Part shown: piece by piece, positions 53,007 through 60,713 of the stretch
Position numbering within the stretch: position 1 is the first letter of the stretch
How the letters are laid out: each line of letters opens with the position of its first letter
Translations under genes and position numbers: made by a program
Assembly (NCBI GenBank): GCA_045653035.1
Contig: JAZOLO010000006.1
Span: 1 to 64,000 of the forward strand
Direction: 5' to 3'
DNA length: 64,000 nt
Source of the DNA: RGIG6353 sp045653035
GTDB taxonomy: Bacteria > Bacillota > Clostridia > Oscillospirales > SIG627
The notes under the pieces: generated by a model
Told to the model about the DNA's origin: nothing
What the model saw: the letters and a program-made list of their open reading frames with translations, nothing else
Databases searched by the model: none

Positions 53007-55028
53007 ATGAAAAACAAAATTTTCAATATTGAAAACTTCAAAAAAGTCGGTGCTTTCTTTGTTAAGCATCCCGTTATATATTGTTTTTTACTCTCACTTC
53101 TTGTAAACCTTGCAGTAGAGATGCTCAGCCGTCAGTCATTGATACGCGGACTTTTGCACCCCTTTCAGTCACCGTCCGTATTTTTCTATAACTCATTTCT
53201 TATCTTTGCTGTGTCCCTTGTATCGCTTTTCTTCAAGAGACGTGCCTTTGCACTTACCCTTACAGTATTCCCATTCCTTGCTCTCGGTATTATAAACTGT
53301 GCGGTACTTGCATACAGAGTAAACCCTGTTTCCGCAACCGACTTCGTTAAAATTAAATCTATTTTCGGGATATTCAACCTTTACCTTGAAGGCTGGGTAT
53401 TCGTGATGGTTGTTATAGCCGTGCTTCTCATAATCGCAGGATTGGTACTTATTTTCTTTAACTGTAAAAAACGTCAAAGACTTGTAAAGACGGGCTTTGT
53501 GGCAATGTCCTCGGCAGTTGTAGCAGTAGCTCTTTTCCTCAATATTTTTATAGCAAACGGTGCACTTTCAAAGAAATTTACAAACCTCAACGATGCATAC
53601 GAGGATTACGGCTTCGTTTATTGCTTCGCATGCTCGGTTTTTGAAACGGGTATTGCAAAGCCCTCGGGCTATTCCAGTGAAAAGGTAGTCACTATCCTTG
53701 ATGAGATAAAGGCAAAGGAAACACTCTCCCCCGACGAAAAGCCAAATATTATCTTTTTACAGCTTGAATCCTTCTTTGACGTAAATTATATAAATTCTCT
53801 TGAATACTCGTCCGACCCCATACCCTTTTTCACCTATCTTAAAGAGAATTACCCTCACGCCTTCCTTGAAGTGCCCTATATCGGCTCGGGAACGGCAAAC
53901 GTTGAATTTGAAATTATGACGGGAATGTCCCTTGACTTCTTTGGACCCGGTGAATACCCTTACAAGACCGTACTCCAGAATACCGCCTGTGAAAGTATTG
54001 CCTTCAATCTCCGTGAGCTTGGCTATACGGCACACGCTATCCACAACCACAAGGGCTCGTTCTACGACAGAGCACACGTATTTTCAAGTCTCGGCTATGA
54101 CACCTTCACCTGCCTTGAATTTATGCAGGACGTGGAATATAACGTTATCGGCTGGGCAAAGGACTCGGTGCTCACAAAAGAAATAATGACGGCGCTTGAC
54201 TCAACTGATACAGAGGATTTTATCTACGCCATTTCCGTACAGTCCCACGGCGTTTATTCAGAGGAAAAGCTTGACGGGGTAGACTATAACTTTACTGTAA
54301 GCACCCTGAATGAGGAAACTAAGGTAAACGAAACGGCATTTGAATACTATCTGACACAGCTGAACGACGTTGACAGCTTCCTTGAAGGTTTGATAGGAGA
54401 GCTTGAAAATCGCGGTGAAAAAACGGTAGTGGTTATCTACGGAGACCATCTTCCTTATTTCGGACTTGAAAATACCGAGCTTGACAACGGTGACGTTTAC
54501 GATACAGAATACGTAATATGGTCAAATTACGAGACCACTGCCGAAGCAAAGGACCTTTATTCCTATCAGCTCTCATCGCATATACTTGGTGAGCTTGGAA
54601 TAAACAACGGACTTATAACAAAGCTTCACCAGAACGGTGCCGATAACCCCGACTATTATAAATACCTTGAAATGCTCCAGTACGACATGCTCTACGGCGA
54701 TAAGGAATGCTTTGGCTATGAGATAGGATACCTGCCCTCTGAGCTTTCAATGGGAATTATACCTCTTACCGTAACGTCTGTTTCAAATACTGAACTTGGC
54801 TTTGAGGTGAAGGGTACAGGCTTCACCGAATTCACGAGGGTAACCCTCAACGGAGAAAAGAAGGATACGGTATTTATTGATAATACTACTCTTTTCGTGC
54901 CCGAGCTTGAGGTTATCTACGGTGATATCGTAACAGTAAAGCAGACCAACGGAAAGAGAACTACCTTTGCCGAAAGTGAGCCTGTAATTGCAGGGGAGGA
55001 TATAGAAAAGGACATCTTTGAAGAATAG
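53007..55028 (+). CDS. LTA synthase-like phosphoglycerol transferase with C-terminal TIG-like domain
   Basis: A 673-residue membrane enzyme of the LtaS/sulfatase superfamily. Five N-terminal helices span about residues 20-190. The extracellular catalytic domain includes PNIIFLQLESFFD, the nucleophile Thr296 in GSGTANVEFEIMTG, and VVIYGDHLPYFG. It should transfer glycerol phosphate from phosphatidylglycerol to build lipoteichoic acid-like polymers. The last 90 residues, with LTVTSVSNTELGFEVKGTGF, look like an IPT/TIG beta-sandwich, an addition not usual in the family. It follows spoIIR by 25 bp. Confidence 0.88.
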   Translation: MKNKIFNIENFKKVGAFFVKHPVIYCFLLSLLVNLAVEMLSRQSLIRGLLHPFQSPSVFFYNSFLIFAVSLVSLFFKRRAFALTLTVFPFLALGIINCAVLAYRVNPVSATDFVKIKSIFGIFNLYLEGWVFVMVVIAVLLIIAGLVLIFFNCKKRQRLVKTGFVAMSSAVVAVALFLNIFIANGALSKKFTNLNDAYEDYGFVYCFACSVFETGIAKPSGYSSEKVVTILDEIKAKETLSPDEKPNIIFLQLESFFDVNYINSLEYSSDPIPFFTYLKENYPHAFLEVPYIGSGTANVEFEIMTGMSLDFFGPGEYPYKTVLQNTACESIAFNLRELGYTAHAIHNHKGSFYDRAHVFSSLGYDTFTCLEFMQDVEYNVIGWAKDSVLTKEIMTALDSTDTEDFIYAISVQSHGVYSEEKLDGVDYNFTVSTLNEETKVNETAFEYYLTQLNDVDSFLEGLIGELENRGEKTVVVIYGDHLPYFGLENTELDNGDVYDTEYVIWSNYETTAEAKDLYSYQLSSHILGELGINNGLITKLHQNGADNPDYYKYLEMLQYDMLYGDKECFGYEIGYLPSELSMGIIPLTVTSVSNTELGFEVKGTGFTEFTRVTLNGEKKDTVFIDNTTLFVPELEVIYGDIVTVKQTNGKRTTFAESEPVIAGEDIEKDIFEE

Positions 55029-55056
55029 ATACAAAAAAGTTTTCTCAAAAAACTGT

Positions 55057-55085
55057 TGACAAAAGATGAAACCTGTGATATACTT
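55057..55085 (+). promoter_or_regulatory. Promoter of infC-rpmI-rplT
   Basis: TTGACA, 17-bp spacer, TATACT, about 145 bp before the infC start codon. The long leader carries an attenuator. Confidence 0.88.
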
Positions 55086-55099
55086 CTTGAGTACAAAGA

Positions 55100-55216
55100 A
55101 GAAGAACGCTCCGTTCTCACCCTGTCGCAAGATGGCGTACAGCGGTTAATACAGATGACAAGAGGGTAATACCCCCAAGGTTTGTGTGCGGAGAGTTTTT
55201 CTCCGCACATTTTTTC
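55100..55216 (+). promoter_or_regulatory. Leader attenuator of infC-rpmI-rplT, probably L20-controlled
   Basis: The leader has a branched structure closed by ACCCTGTC (55120-55127) and GACAAGAGGGT (55157-55167). This is followed by an intrinsic terminator TGTGCGGAG/CTCCGCACA (55185-55209) with a T run to 55215. In Firmicutes this operon is controlled by ribosomal protein L20 binding its leader and promoting termination. The position and structure fit, but I have not matched it to an RNA family. Confidence 0.78.
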
Positions 55217-55229
55217 GGAGGTGTTTTAG

Positions 55230-55754
55230 ATTAGCACAAAAGAACTTCTTATCAACGAAGAGATAAGAGCAGAAAAGGTAAGAGTTATAGGAGCAGACGG
55301 AAGTCAGCTTGGAATACTAAGCCTTAAGGATGCACTTTCTTCCGCCCGTGATGCAGGACTTGATTTGGTGGAGATGTCCCCCAACGCAGAGCCTCCTGTA
55401 TGTAAGATTATGGACTACGGAAAATTCCTTTACGAAAAGACCAAAAAGGAAAAGGAGTCCAAGAAAAAGCGTACAACGGTAGAGCTTAAGGAAATAAAGT
55501 TCTCCTGTCGCATTGACAAGCACGATTTTGACACGAAGCTTAACCATGCAAAGAGATTTCTTGGTGACGGCAATAAGGTTAAGATTACAATCGTATTCTC
55601 AGGTAGAGAAATGAATCACACCGACAGAGGATACGACCTCATGGCAAATATCAAAGAGGAGCTTGCAGGCATAGGTGGAGCAGATAAGGCACCGTCACTT
55701 GACGGACGTTACATGACGCTGGTTATTTCACCGAGAAAAGACGAAACAAAATAA
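55230..55754 (+). CDS. infC: Translation initiation factor IF-3, AUU start
   Basis: IF-3 keeps 30S subunits free and checks initiator tRNA and start codon. The 174-residue protein starts at ATT 55230, read as (M)STKELLINEEIRAEKVRVIG. GGAGG lies eight bases upstream, and a stop codon follows the only upstream GTG in frame. An internal GTG at 55365 would remove the whole N-terminal domain. Landmarks are KIMDYGKFLYEKTKKEK in the linker and REMNHTDRGYDLM in the C-domain. Rare AUU starts are typical of infC and allow IF-3 to repress itself. Confidence 0.93.
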   Translation: MSTKELLINEEIRAEKVRVIGADGSQLGILSLKDALSSARDAGLDLVEMSPNAEPPVCKIMDYGKFLYEKTKKEKESKKKRTTVELKEIKFSCRIDKHDFDTKLNHAKRFLGDGNKVKITIVFSGREMNHTDRGYDLMANIKEELAGIGGADKAPSLDGRYMTLVISPRKDETK

Positions 55755-55772
55755 ATTTAAGGAGATATAATT

Positions 55773-55970
55773 ATGGGAAAAATCAAGAGCCATAAGGCAT
55801 CAGCAAAGAGATTCACTCTCACAAAGAGTGGTAAGATGAAGATGAACCACATGGGACGCAGACATAATACAGGTAACAAGCCCTCAAAGCGTCTCAGAAG
55901 CCTTCGCAAGGCAGGATACATGAGCGAGTCAACTGCTCGTAACATCAAGACTATCCTTCCATACGCATAA
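55773..55970 (+). CDS. rpmI: 50S ribosomal protein L35
   Basis: A 65-residue basic protein of the large subunit. KIKSHKASAKRFTLTKSGK at the N-terminus and RHNTGNKPSKRLRSLRK are characteristic. It lies 18 bp after infC with AAGGAG upstream. Confidence 0.98.
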   Translation: MGKIKSHKASAKRFTLTKSGKMKMNHMGRRHNTGNKPSKRLRSLRKAGYMSESTARNIKTILPYA

Positions 55971-56004
55971 GCATTAAAAAAGGATTATTTAGGAGGAAAT
56001 TGAA

Positions 56005-56358
56005 ATGGCAAGAGTTAAACGCGCGATGATGACTCGCAAGAGAAGAAATAAAGTACTGAAACTCGCTAAGGGTTACTGGGGTGCTAAGAGCAAGCACTTC
56101 AAAATGGCGAAGCAGCAGGTAATGAAGAGCGGCAATTATGCATTTGCCGGCAGAAAGAACAAGAAGAGAGATTTCCGTGCTCTTTGGATTACCCGTATCT
56201 CTGCACAGTGCAAGGTATGCGGAATCAACTACTCGAGATTTATGAACGGTCTTAAGAAGGCTGGCATCGACCTTAACAGAAAGATGCTTGCTGAGATTGC
56301 AGTTAGCGACAAGGAAGCATTTGCGGCACTTGTTGAAAAGGCAAAGGCAGCTCTCTAA
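56005..56358 (+). CDS. rplT: 50S ribosomal protein L20
   Basis: A 117-residue assembly protein of the large subunit and likely repressor of its own operon. Starts ARVKRAMMTRKRRNKVLKLA, with GYWGAKSKHFKMAKQQVMKS and WITRISAQCK typical. AGGAGG precedes the ATG. Confidence 0.98.
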   Translation: MARVKRAMMTRKRRNKVLKLAKGYWGAKSKHFKMAKQQVMKSGNYAFAGRKNKKRDFRALWITRISAQCKVCGINYSRFMNGLKKAGIDLNRKMLAEIAVSDKEAFAALVEKAKAAL

Positions 56359-56372
56359 TATTTCACATACGA

Positions 56373-56406
56373 TACAGCCGTGACAGAACCGTCACGGCTG
56401 TTTTTG
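56373..56406 (+). terminator. Terminator of infC-rpmI-rplT
   Basis: Perfect stem ACAGCCGTGAC/GTCACGGCTGT with loop AGAACC and TTTTT. The next gene starts just 15 bp later, so that gene is either read through or has a promoter buried here. Confidence 0.9.
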
Positions 56407-56420
56407 AAAAAGGAGAAACT

Positions 56421-57005
56421 ATGAAAAAGATAACCTTTTTACTCGGACTTCTTGCGGCGTTTTTTGTACTTCTTATATCCTGTGCCGATGAAAATACTGA
56501 CACACCTGTTGTTCCCGAAAACGTTCCTGAAGAAGCCGTAGCCGTTGGAGAAGATGCTGTAGCTACCTACTATTCTCTCAAGACCCAAGGCTTTGGTAAA
56601 TACCTTGAAGCTTTCCCCAGCGAATGGCGTGCAGGATTTCAGAGAACTCTTGAATACACCGACGAACAGTTTGCAGAGGCGGTAGCAAATGCAAATGAAA
56701 CGATACATTCTCAGCTTTACGATGAATATGGGGAAGCGGCTTTTTATATCGAATACGAATTCATCGGCGAAAGAGAGATTTCTGAGGAAGAGTATAAAAT
56801 TCTCACAGACGAGCTTTCACGATATCTCTATGTGTCAGCAGATACTATCTTGGATATAAAGGCACAGACCTATTCGGTAGTTACCTACGGCATTGACATC
56901 GACGGATACGTTGTAAACGAGCAGTTTTCCGAGGAAGAGCTCTACATGCTGAATATCACAGGTGAGGGGTGGAAGGTTTCCCCCCACGAATACAACCTAC
57001 CCTAA
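56421..57005 (+). CDS. Lipoprotein, unknown function
   Basis: A 194-residue exported lipoprotein with signal ending LLISC, lipid Cys21. The mature domain is acidic and rich in Tyr and Glu, with YTDEQFAEAVANANETIHSQ and a C-terminal TGEGWKVSP that resembles DUF4878/lumazine-like small domains; I cannot name the family. AAAGGAG precedes the ATG. It follows rplT directly after a terminator. Confidence 0.72.
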   Translation: MKKITFLLGLLAAFFVLLISCADENTDTPVVPENVPEEAVAVGEDAVATYYSLKTQGFGKYLEAFPSEWRAGFQRTLEYTDEQFAEAVANANETIHSQLYDEYGEAAFYIEYEFIGEREISEEEYKILTDELSRYLYVSADTILDIKAQTYSVVTYGIDIDGYVVNEQFSEEELYMLNITGEGWKVSPHEYNLP

Positions 57006-57013
57006 ATTTCTTA

Positions 57014-57119
57014 GAAATTTTGTGTAATACGTCGTCAACTTCAAACAGGGCATCGTCGCCTTACGTTTTGGTAAGGCTTCCTTGCCTTGTTTTTGTTTCC
57101 TTGTCTTACGCAAAATTTC
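57014..57119. repeat. Inverted-repeat element
   Basis: Arms GAAATTTTGTGTAA (57014-57027) and TTACGCAAAATTTC (57106-57119) match at 13 of 14 positions. Inside, AAACAGGGCA pairs loosely with TGCCTTGTTT, and a perfect hairpin GCCTTAC/GTAAGGC forms the tip. It lies in a 270-bp gap between the lipoprotein gene and the DUF1015 gene. Same plan as the 33.0-33.3 kb element, but sequence unrelated. Confidence 0.72.
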
Positions 57120-57216
57120 GTGGAAATTTGTGTTAGAAATTTTGGTTAAAACCGAAAATGAAAAATTTCAGGTTTTATTTCAAAGTTCTTTTGTAAAAAG
57201 CATTCTTCCTTGAATA

Positions 57217-57245
57217 TTGACAGTATTAAAATGTTGTGATAAAAT
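57217..57245 (+). promoter_or_regulatory. Promoter of the DUF1015 gene
   Basis: TTGACA, 17-bp spacer, TAAAAT, about 33 bp before the start. Confidence 0.82.
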
Positions 57246-57278
57246 AGAAAGAACATGAATTGAAAGGATTGATTTCTA

Positions 57279-58544
57279 ATGGCTTTTAAGCGTTCCGATA
57301 TACTCCTTCCGAAATTTGCACGGGACTGTGAGAAGATGCAGAAATGGAGTGTCGTTGCCTGTGACCAATACACCTCCGAGCCCGAATATTGGAACGGGGT
57401 AGAGAAGATTACAGAGGGTGCGGAGTCTACACTTTTTATAACCGTACCCGAAATATATCTTGGTGACAGCAACATTGACGATAGAATAAAGAAAACCAAT
57501 CTCACAATGGATAAATATATAGAAAAAGAGATTTTCGACGAATATAAAGATGCTTATATTTTCGTTGAAAGAACTCTAAAAAACGGCGTTAAGAGATATG
57601 GTATCGTTGGAATGGTAGACCTTGAGGAGTACGACTTTTCAAAGGGCTCGAAGTCCAAGATAAGAGCTACCGAGGGCACCGTTATGTCGAGAATCCCTCC
57701 AAGGCTCAAGGTCAGAAAGGACGCACCCATTGAGCTTCCTCATATTATGATGCTCATTGACAACGAAAGCCGTGATATCGTAGAATCTAACGCTTTGATA
57801 AAGGACTCCTTTCGTAAGCTTTACGATTTTGACCTTATGCAGGATTCGGGTCATATTACAGGCTATCTTATGTCGGATGAGGCGGCTAATGCACTTGATA
57901 GTAAGCTTGAAGCACTCTCCGACCTTGATACGTTTAATAAGAAGTACGGTGTAAACGAATCCTCGCCCCTCGTTTTTGCTATGGGTGACGGAAACCACTC
58001 TCTTGCAACCGCAAAGACAAACTACGAAAATTTGAAGAAGGAAATAGGAGACGCTGCAAAGAATACTCCTGCAAGGTACGCTCTTTGTGAGCTTGTAAAC
58101 CTCCACGATGAGTCTCTTGTTTTCGAGGCGATACACCGAGTAATATTCGATGCCGATGCCGATGGTTTTGTTAAGGCTCTTGAAAAGGAATATACCTTAA
58201 GCCTTGATGAAAACGCTAAGGGACAGTCCTTTATACTTGTAAGAGAGGGCAAGGAAACAAAGGTTACTGTTACAAATCCCACAGAATATCTTACTGTTGC
58301 CACAGTACAAAAGGCGCTTGATGCCTATGTCTTGGAAAACGGTGGTGAAATAGACTATATTCACGGTAAGGACGTAGTTATAAATCTCAGCCGAGGAAAG
58401 AATTTTGGAATTGTTTTCGACGCTATGGATAAGTCCGACCTTTATAAATCCGTTATTCTTGACGGTGCATTACCCCGAAAGACATTTTCTATGGGTGATG
58501 CTTGTGATAAGAGGTTTTATACCGAAGCAAGAAAAATTAAGTGA
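57279..58544 (+). CDS. DUF1015-family protein
   Basis: A 421-residue soluble protein. Family landmarks are KWSVVACDQYTSEPEYW near the N-terminus, VMSRIPPRLKVRKDAPIELP and MGDGNHSLATAK in the middle, where most members have a DGHHR or DGNHS motif. The biochemical role of the family is uncertain; in many anaerobes it is found near D-3-phosphoglycerate dehydrogenase and serine metabolism genes, none of which is seen here. GAAAGGA precedes the ATG. Monocistronic. Confidence 0.85.
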   Translation: MAFKRSDILLPKFARDCEKMQKWSVVACDQYTSEPEYWNGVEKITEGAESTLFITVPEIYLGDSNIDDRIKKTNLTMDKYIEKEIFDEYKDAYIFVERTLKNGVKRYGIVGMVDLEEYDFSKGSKSKIRATEGTVMSRIPPRLKVRKDAPIELPHIMMLIDNESRDIVESNALIKDSFRKLYDFDLMQDSGHITGYLMSDEAANALDSKLEALSDLDTFNKKYGVNESSPLVFAMGDGNHSLATAKTNYENLKKEIGDAAKNTPARYALCELVNLHDESLVFEAIHRVIFDADADGFVKALEKEYTLSLDENAKGQSFILVREGKETKVTVTNPTEYLTVATVQKALDAYVLENGGEIDYIHGKDVVINLSRGKNFGIVFDAMDKSDLYKSVILDGALPRKTFSMGDACDKRFYTEARKIK

Positions 58545-58597
58545 AGATAGACATTTTGATTAAAAACTGAATTGCAAAATAATAATTTATGGCAAAT

Positions 58598-58626
58598 TTG
58601 TTATACACAAATATATTTTATATGAT
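58598..58626 (+). promoter_or_regulatory. Promoter of the second Gfo/Idh/MocA gene
   Basis: TTGTTA, 17-bp spacer, TATGAT, about 40 bp before the start. Confidence 0.65.
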
Positions 58627-58666
58627 ATACTAAAAAATAAAAAATCTACCGCAAAAGGAGGGTATT

Positions 58667-59887
58667 ATGAAAACCTGTGTAATTATCGGTGCAGGAGGAA
58701 GGGGAAAGGATTCTTATGCTCCTTGCATTGAAAAAAGCAAATTAATGAAAATTATAGGTGTTGTTGAACCTGACGAATATAAGAGAGAGCAATTTAAAAA
58801 TAGATATAATGTATCCGACAGTATGTGTTTTGAGGATTATCACGAGTTTTTTGAAAAGGGAAGACTTGCTGATGCCGTTATTATATGCACTCAAGACAGA
58901 ATGCATACCGAACCCACACTTTTAGCAAAAAAATGCGGTTATCATATACTTCTTGAAAAGCCCATAGCTCCTACATTGCGGGAGGTAAAAAAGCTTGAAC
59001 GTGAATTTGAGGGCTACGATAAAATTTTTATGACGGGATTTGTTTTAAGGTATACTCCTTTTATAAAAAAAGTGAAGGAGATAATTGAGCGTGGTGAGAT
59101 AGGCGACATTGTTACGATGCAGCTTAATGAAAATGAAGGTTTCTGGCATCATGCCCACAGCTATGTCAGAGGCCCATGGAACAGCACTAAAAGGTCATCG
59201 CCTCTTATAGTCGCAAAATCAAGCCACGATATCGACCTCATGATATATCTTGTTGGTTCAAGCTGTAAGTACATATCCTCTTATGGAAACAATACTTATT
59301 TCAAGGCAGAAAACGCTCCGGGCGAGGTTCCTGAAAGATGCACTGACGGATGTCCTTTTCAGGATAAGTGCATATATAATGCAGTTGAGCAGTACACTCG
59401 AGGCAAAGCGAGATACTTTGTACATAAATTTGAGTGTGGAGAAAAGGATGAGGACATTATAGAAGCCCTTAAAAACAATCCTTATGGAAGATGTGTTTAC
59501 CGTTGCGACAACGATGTTTGCGACCATCAGGTGGTTTCCATGGAATTTGAAAATGGTGTTACCGCTATGTTTACCGTAAGTGCTTTTTCTCTTGAAAACA
59601 ACCGAACTATCAAGCTTATGGGTACAAAGGGTGAGATAGGAGGTTGTCTTGATACAGGAGAAATTGTGCTGAAAAAATTCAGCGACATGTCTGAAAAAAG
59701 AATAAAAATAGACCACGGCGGTTCAAAGCATGCAGGCGGAGATGAGGGGCTTATTGAGTATTTTGCAAAAACAGTTGATAGAGCAGAGCTTGTTGAAGAA
59801 AAAATTGACCCTTGGATGTTTGAGGCACATAAGGTAGCTTTTCGGGCTGAAAAATCAAGAGTCAAGAATACCAGAATAAAGATGTAG
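58667..59887 (+). CDS. Gfo/Idh/MocA oxidoreductase with a cysteine-rich insertion
   Basis: A 406-residue NAD(P)-dependent sugar dehydrogenase-fold protein. Rossmann motif GAGGRGKD (about 8-15) and substrate-domain EKP (LLEKPIAPT) are visible. An insertion of about 65 residues contains RCTDGCPFQDKC and a later GRCVYRCDNDVCDHQ, at least seven cysteines in all. The cysteines resemble a zinc- or iron-sulfur-binding module, a feature I have seen only in a subset of this family. The substrate is unknown. AAAGGAGGG precedes the ATG. Confidence 0.8.
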   Translation: MKTCVIIGAGGRGKDSYAPCIEKSKLMKIIGVVEPDEYKREQFKNRYNVSDSMCFEDYHEFFEKGRLADAVIICTQDRMHTEPTLLAKKCGYHILLEKPIAPTLREVKKLEREFEGYDKIFMTGFVLRYTPFIKKVKEIIERGEIGDIVTMQLNENEGFWHHAHSYVRGPWNSTKRSSPLIVAKSSHDIDLMIYLVGSSCKYISSYGNNTYFKAENAPGEVPERCTDGCPFQDKCIYNAVEQYTRGKARYFVHKFECGEKDEDIIEALKNNPYGRCVYRCDNDVCDHQVVSMEFENGVTAMFTVSAFSLENNRTIKLMGTKGEIGGCLDTGEIVLKKFSDMSEKRIKIDHGGSKHAGGDEGLIEYFAKTVDRAELVEEKIDPWMFEAHKVAFRAEKSRVKNTRIKM

Positions 59888-59922
59888 AGAAGAGTGTCTT
59901 AGGACACTCTTCTCTCTTTATA
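59888..59922 (+). terminator. Terminator of the second Gfo/Idh/MocA gene
   Basis: Perfect stem GAAGAGTGTC/GACACTCTTC with loop TTAG, then a T-rich tail. Confidence 0.82.
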
Positions 59923-59952
59923 TATCTTTATATATAAAATTATACAAATTTC

Positions 59953-59981
59953 TTGAAATATTCACAGCTTTGTGGTAAAAT
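59953..59981 (+). promoter_or_regulatory. Promoter of the 60.0-kb membrane protein and probably priA-def-fmt
   Basis: TTGAAA, 17-bp spacer, TAAAAT, 38 bp before the start of the first gene. The following genes are closely packed with no terminator between them. Confidence 0.75.
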
Positions 59982-60019
59982 ATACACTGTATAGTTATCG
60001 TTTGGAAAGGATATTGAAA

Positions 60020-60697
60020 ATGGAAGAAAAAACGAAAAAAATAACCCTTTGGAAGATTACCAAATGGACACTTATGCTTATAAGTATTTTGGTTTATGCA
60101 CTTGCATTTACGAGAATATTCGTTTCCTGCGATGCTAGTATTTCCGACGATATAATACTCACGGCAGAGGAGAAAAAGGATTTCGATAATCTCGATATAG
60201 ATTATCCCTTATACAACTATCAGCCTCTTTCATGGACAAGCGAGGACGGAACTGTACAGATAAAGAACATTCACTATCTTGACCCCTTAGACGAGCTACA
60301 GTTGACACTCCGCTATAGAATTTCCACCTACGAAAAGGAAAAAGGAGCGATACCCTTCTACTGTAGGGTTAGAGCAACTGAAGGGGAGAACGAGACGGTT
60401 TTTGAAAACCTTGAGACACATTTTGAATCAAGATATAATTACGGATATATCCGCATTTGCATTGACGACATTGTGATAGACGACGGAGAAAAGGTTACAA
60501 GCAGAGCACAAAGAGTTGATGACGAGGGCAACGTTACCTACGAAACGGTTACCGAAATAGTCGGCGGTAATAAGGTTTCCCTCGATATATACGACAGCGA
60601 GACAGACGAGCTTCTTTTCACCTTTGCTATTGCGGGAAAGCCCCTAGAGGGAATAAGAATGAGAAGAAATAAGGTTGATACAAGAATTATTGAATGA
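60020..60697 (+). CDS. Single-pass membrane protein, unknown function
   Basis: A 225-residue protein with a short basic N-terminus, one membrane helix (about 11-32, WTLMLISILVYALAFTRIFV) and an acidic external domain. It ends in a basic RMRRNKVDTRIIE tail. GGAAAGG precedes the ATG at 60020; an earlier in-frame start lies in the -10 region. It directly precedes priA, which starts 16 bp later. I do not recognise the family. Confidence 0.75.
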   Translation: MEEKTKKITLWKITKWTLMLISILVYALAFTRIFVSCDASISDDIILTAEEKKDFDNLDIDYPLYNYQPLSWTSEDGTVQIKNIHYLDPLDELQLTLRYRISTYEKEKGAIPFYCRVRATEGENETVFENLETHFESRYNYGYIRICIDDIVIDDGEKVTSRAQRVDDEGNVTYETVTEIVGGNKVSLDIYDSETDELLFTFAIAGKPLEGIRMRRNKVDTRIIE

Positions 60698-60713
60698 AAG
60701 GGGAGGTGGTCAG

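Noticed and set aside
55365..55754. Short IF-3 starting at an internal GTG
   Set aside because: It would lack the N-terminal domain, which is encoded in frame upstream from an ATT with a good ribosome site.
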